Source: an uncultured Bacilli bacterium
Lineage (GTDB): Bacteria; Bacillota_I; Bacilli_A; RF39; UBA660
Assembly: GCA_947630935.1 (NCBI GenBank)
Contig: CANRJL010000078.1
Span: forward strand, 1 to 5,303
Direction of reading: 5' to 3'
Length of the DNA: 5,303 nucleotides
The notes under the pieces were generated by a model. It saw nothing but the letters and a program-made list of their open reading frames with translations, was not told the DNA's origin and made no database searches. Shown here piece by piece: positions 5,286 to 5,303 of the stretch. The translations under genes were made by a program, and so were the position numbers. Each line of letters opens with the position of its first letter. Position 1 is the stretch's first letter.

Positions 5286-5303
5286 TAGTTTTAGATATTT
5301 TCT

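Noticed and set aside
1..5303. Mobile element, CRISPR array, toxin-antitoxin or defence system
   Set aside because: No transposase or integrase, no direct repeat array, and every recognised gene is housekeeping. The one unknown gene is coupled to trmD and shows no toxin or antitoxin features.

Overview
The window is a strongly AT-rich, gene-dense stretch of bacterial housekeeping DNA. All genes are on the + strand, spacing is tight, and purine-rich Shine-Dalgarno sites precede most starts. Low GC, a DivIB/FtsQ-type divisome protein, QueH, a YsgA-like SPOUT methylase and a short RimM together suggest a low-GC member of the Bacillota, perhaps a gut-associated Bacilli/Erysipelotrichia-like or Mycoplasmatota-adjacent lineage. 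Tryptophan is encoded by TGG and TGA is used as a stop at two junctions, so the code is standard table 11, not the Mycoplasma code. The assignment to a lineage is inference.

Layout. (1) Positions 1-56 hold what looks like the 3' end of a tRNA gene cut by the window edge, followed by an intrinsic terminator. (2) Positions 57-162 hold a probable promoter. (3) A two-gene unit follows: an RpiB/LacA/LacB-family isomerase (163-807) and ftsQ/divIB (826-1530), 18 bases apart. (4) A gap of about 100 bases carries two long-range inverted repeats whose arms interleave (1532-1610). (5) queH (1634-2242) follows, with an intrinsic terminator at its end. (6) A new transcription start region at about 2280-2290 leads into a five-gene operon in which every junction overlaps by 4 or 8 bases: YgjP/DUF45 metallohydrolase, TrmH/SpoU-family RNA 2'-O-methylase, rimM, trmD, and an unrecognised 153-residue basic/helical protein. 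The window ends 18 bases after that last gene with no terminator visible, so the operon may continue.

Functionally, the right half is a ribosome and tRNA maturation operon. RimM assists 30S assembly, TrmD makes m1G37 in tRNA, the SPOUT protein probably methylates rRNA or tRNA, and the last gene is linked to them by overlap. QueH, the final step of queuosine synthesis, adds another tRNA-modification gene just upstream. The rimM-trmD pair lacks its usual partners rpsP and rplS here. I see no mobile element, CRISPR array or defence system. The most unexplained pieces are the interleaved inverted repeats before queH and the unknown gene after trmD.
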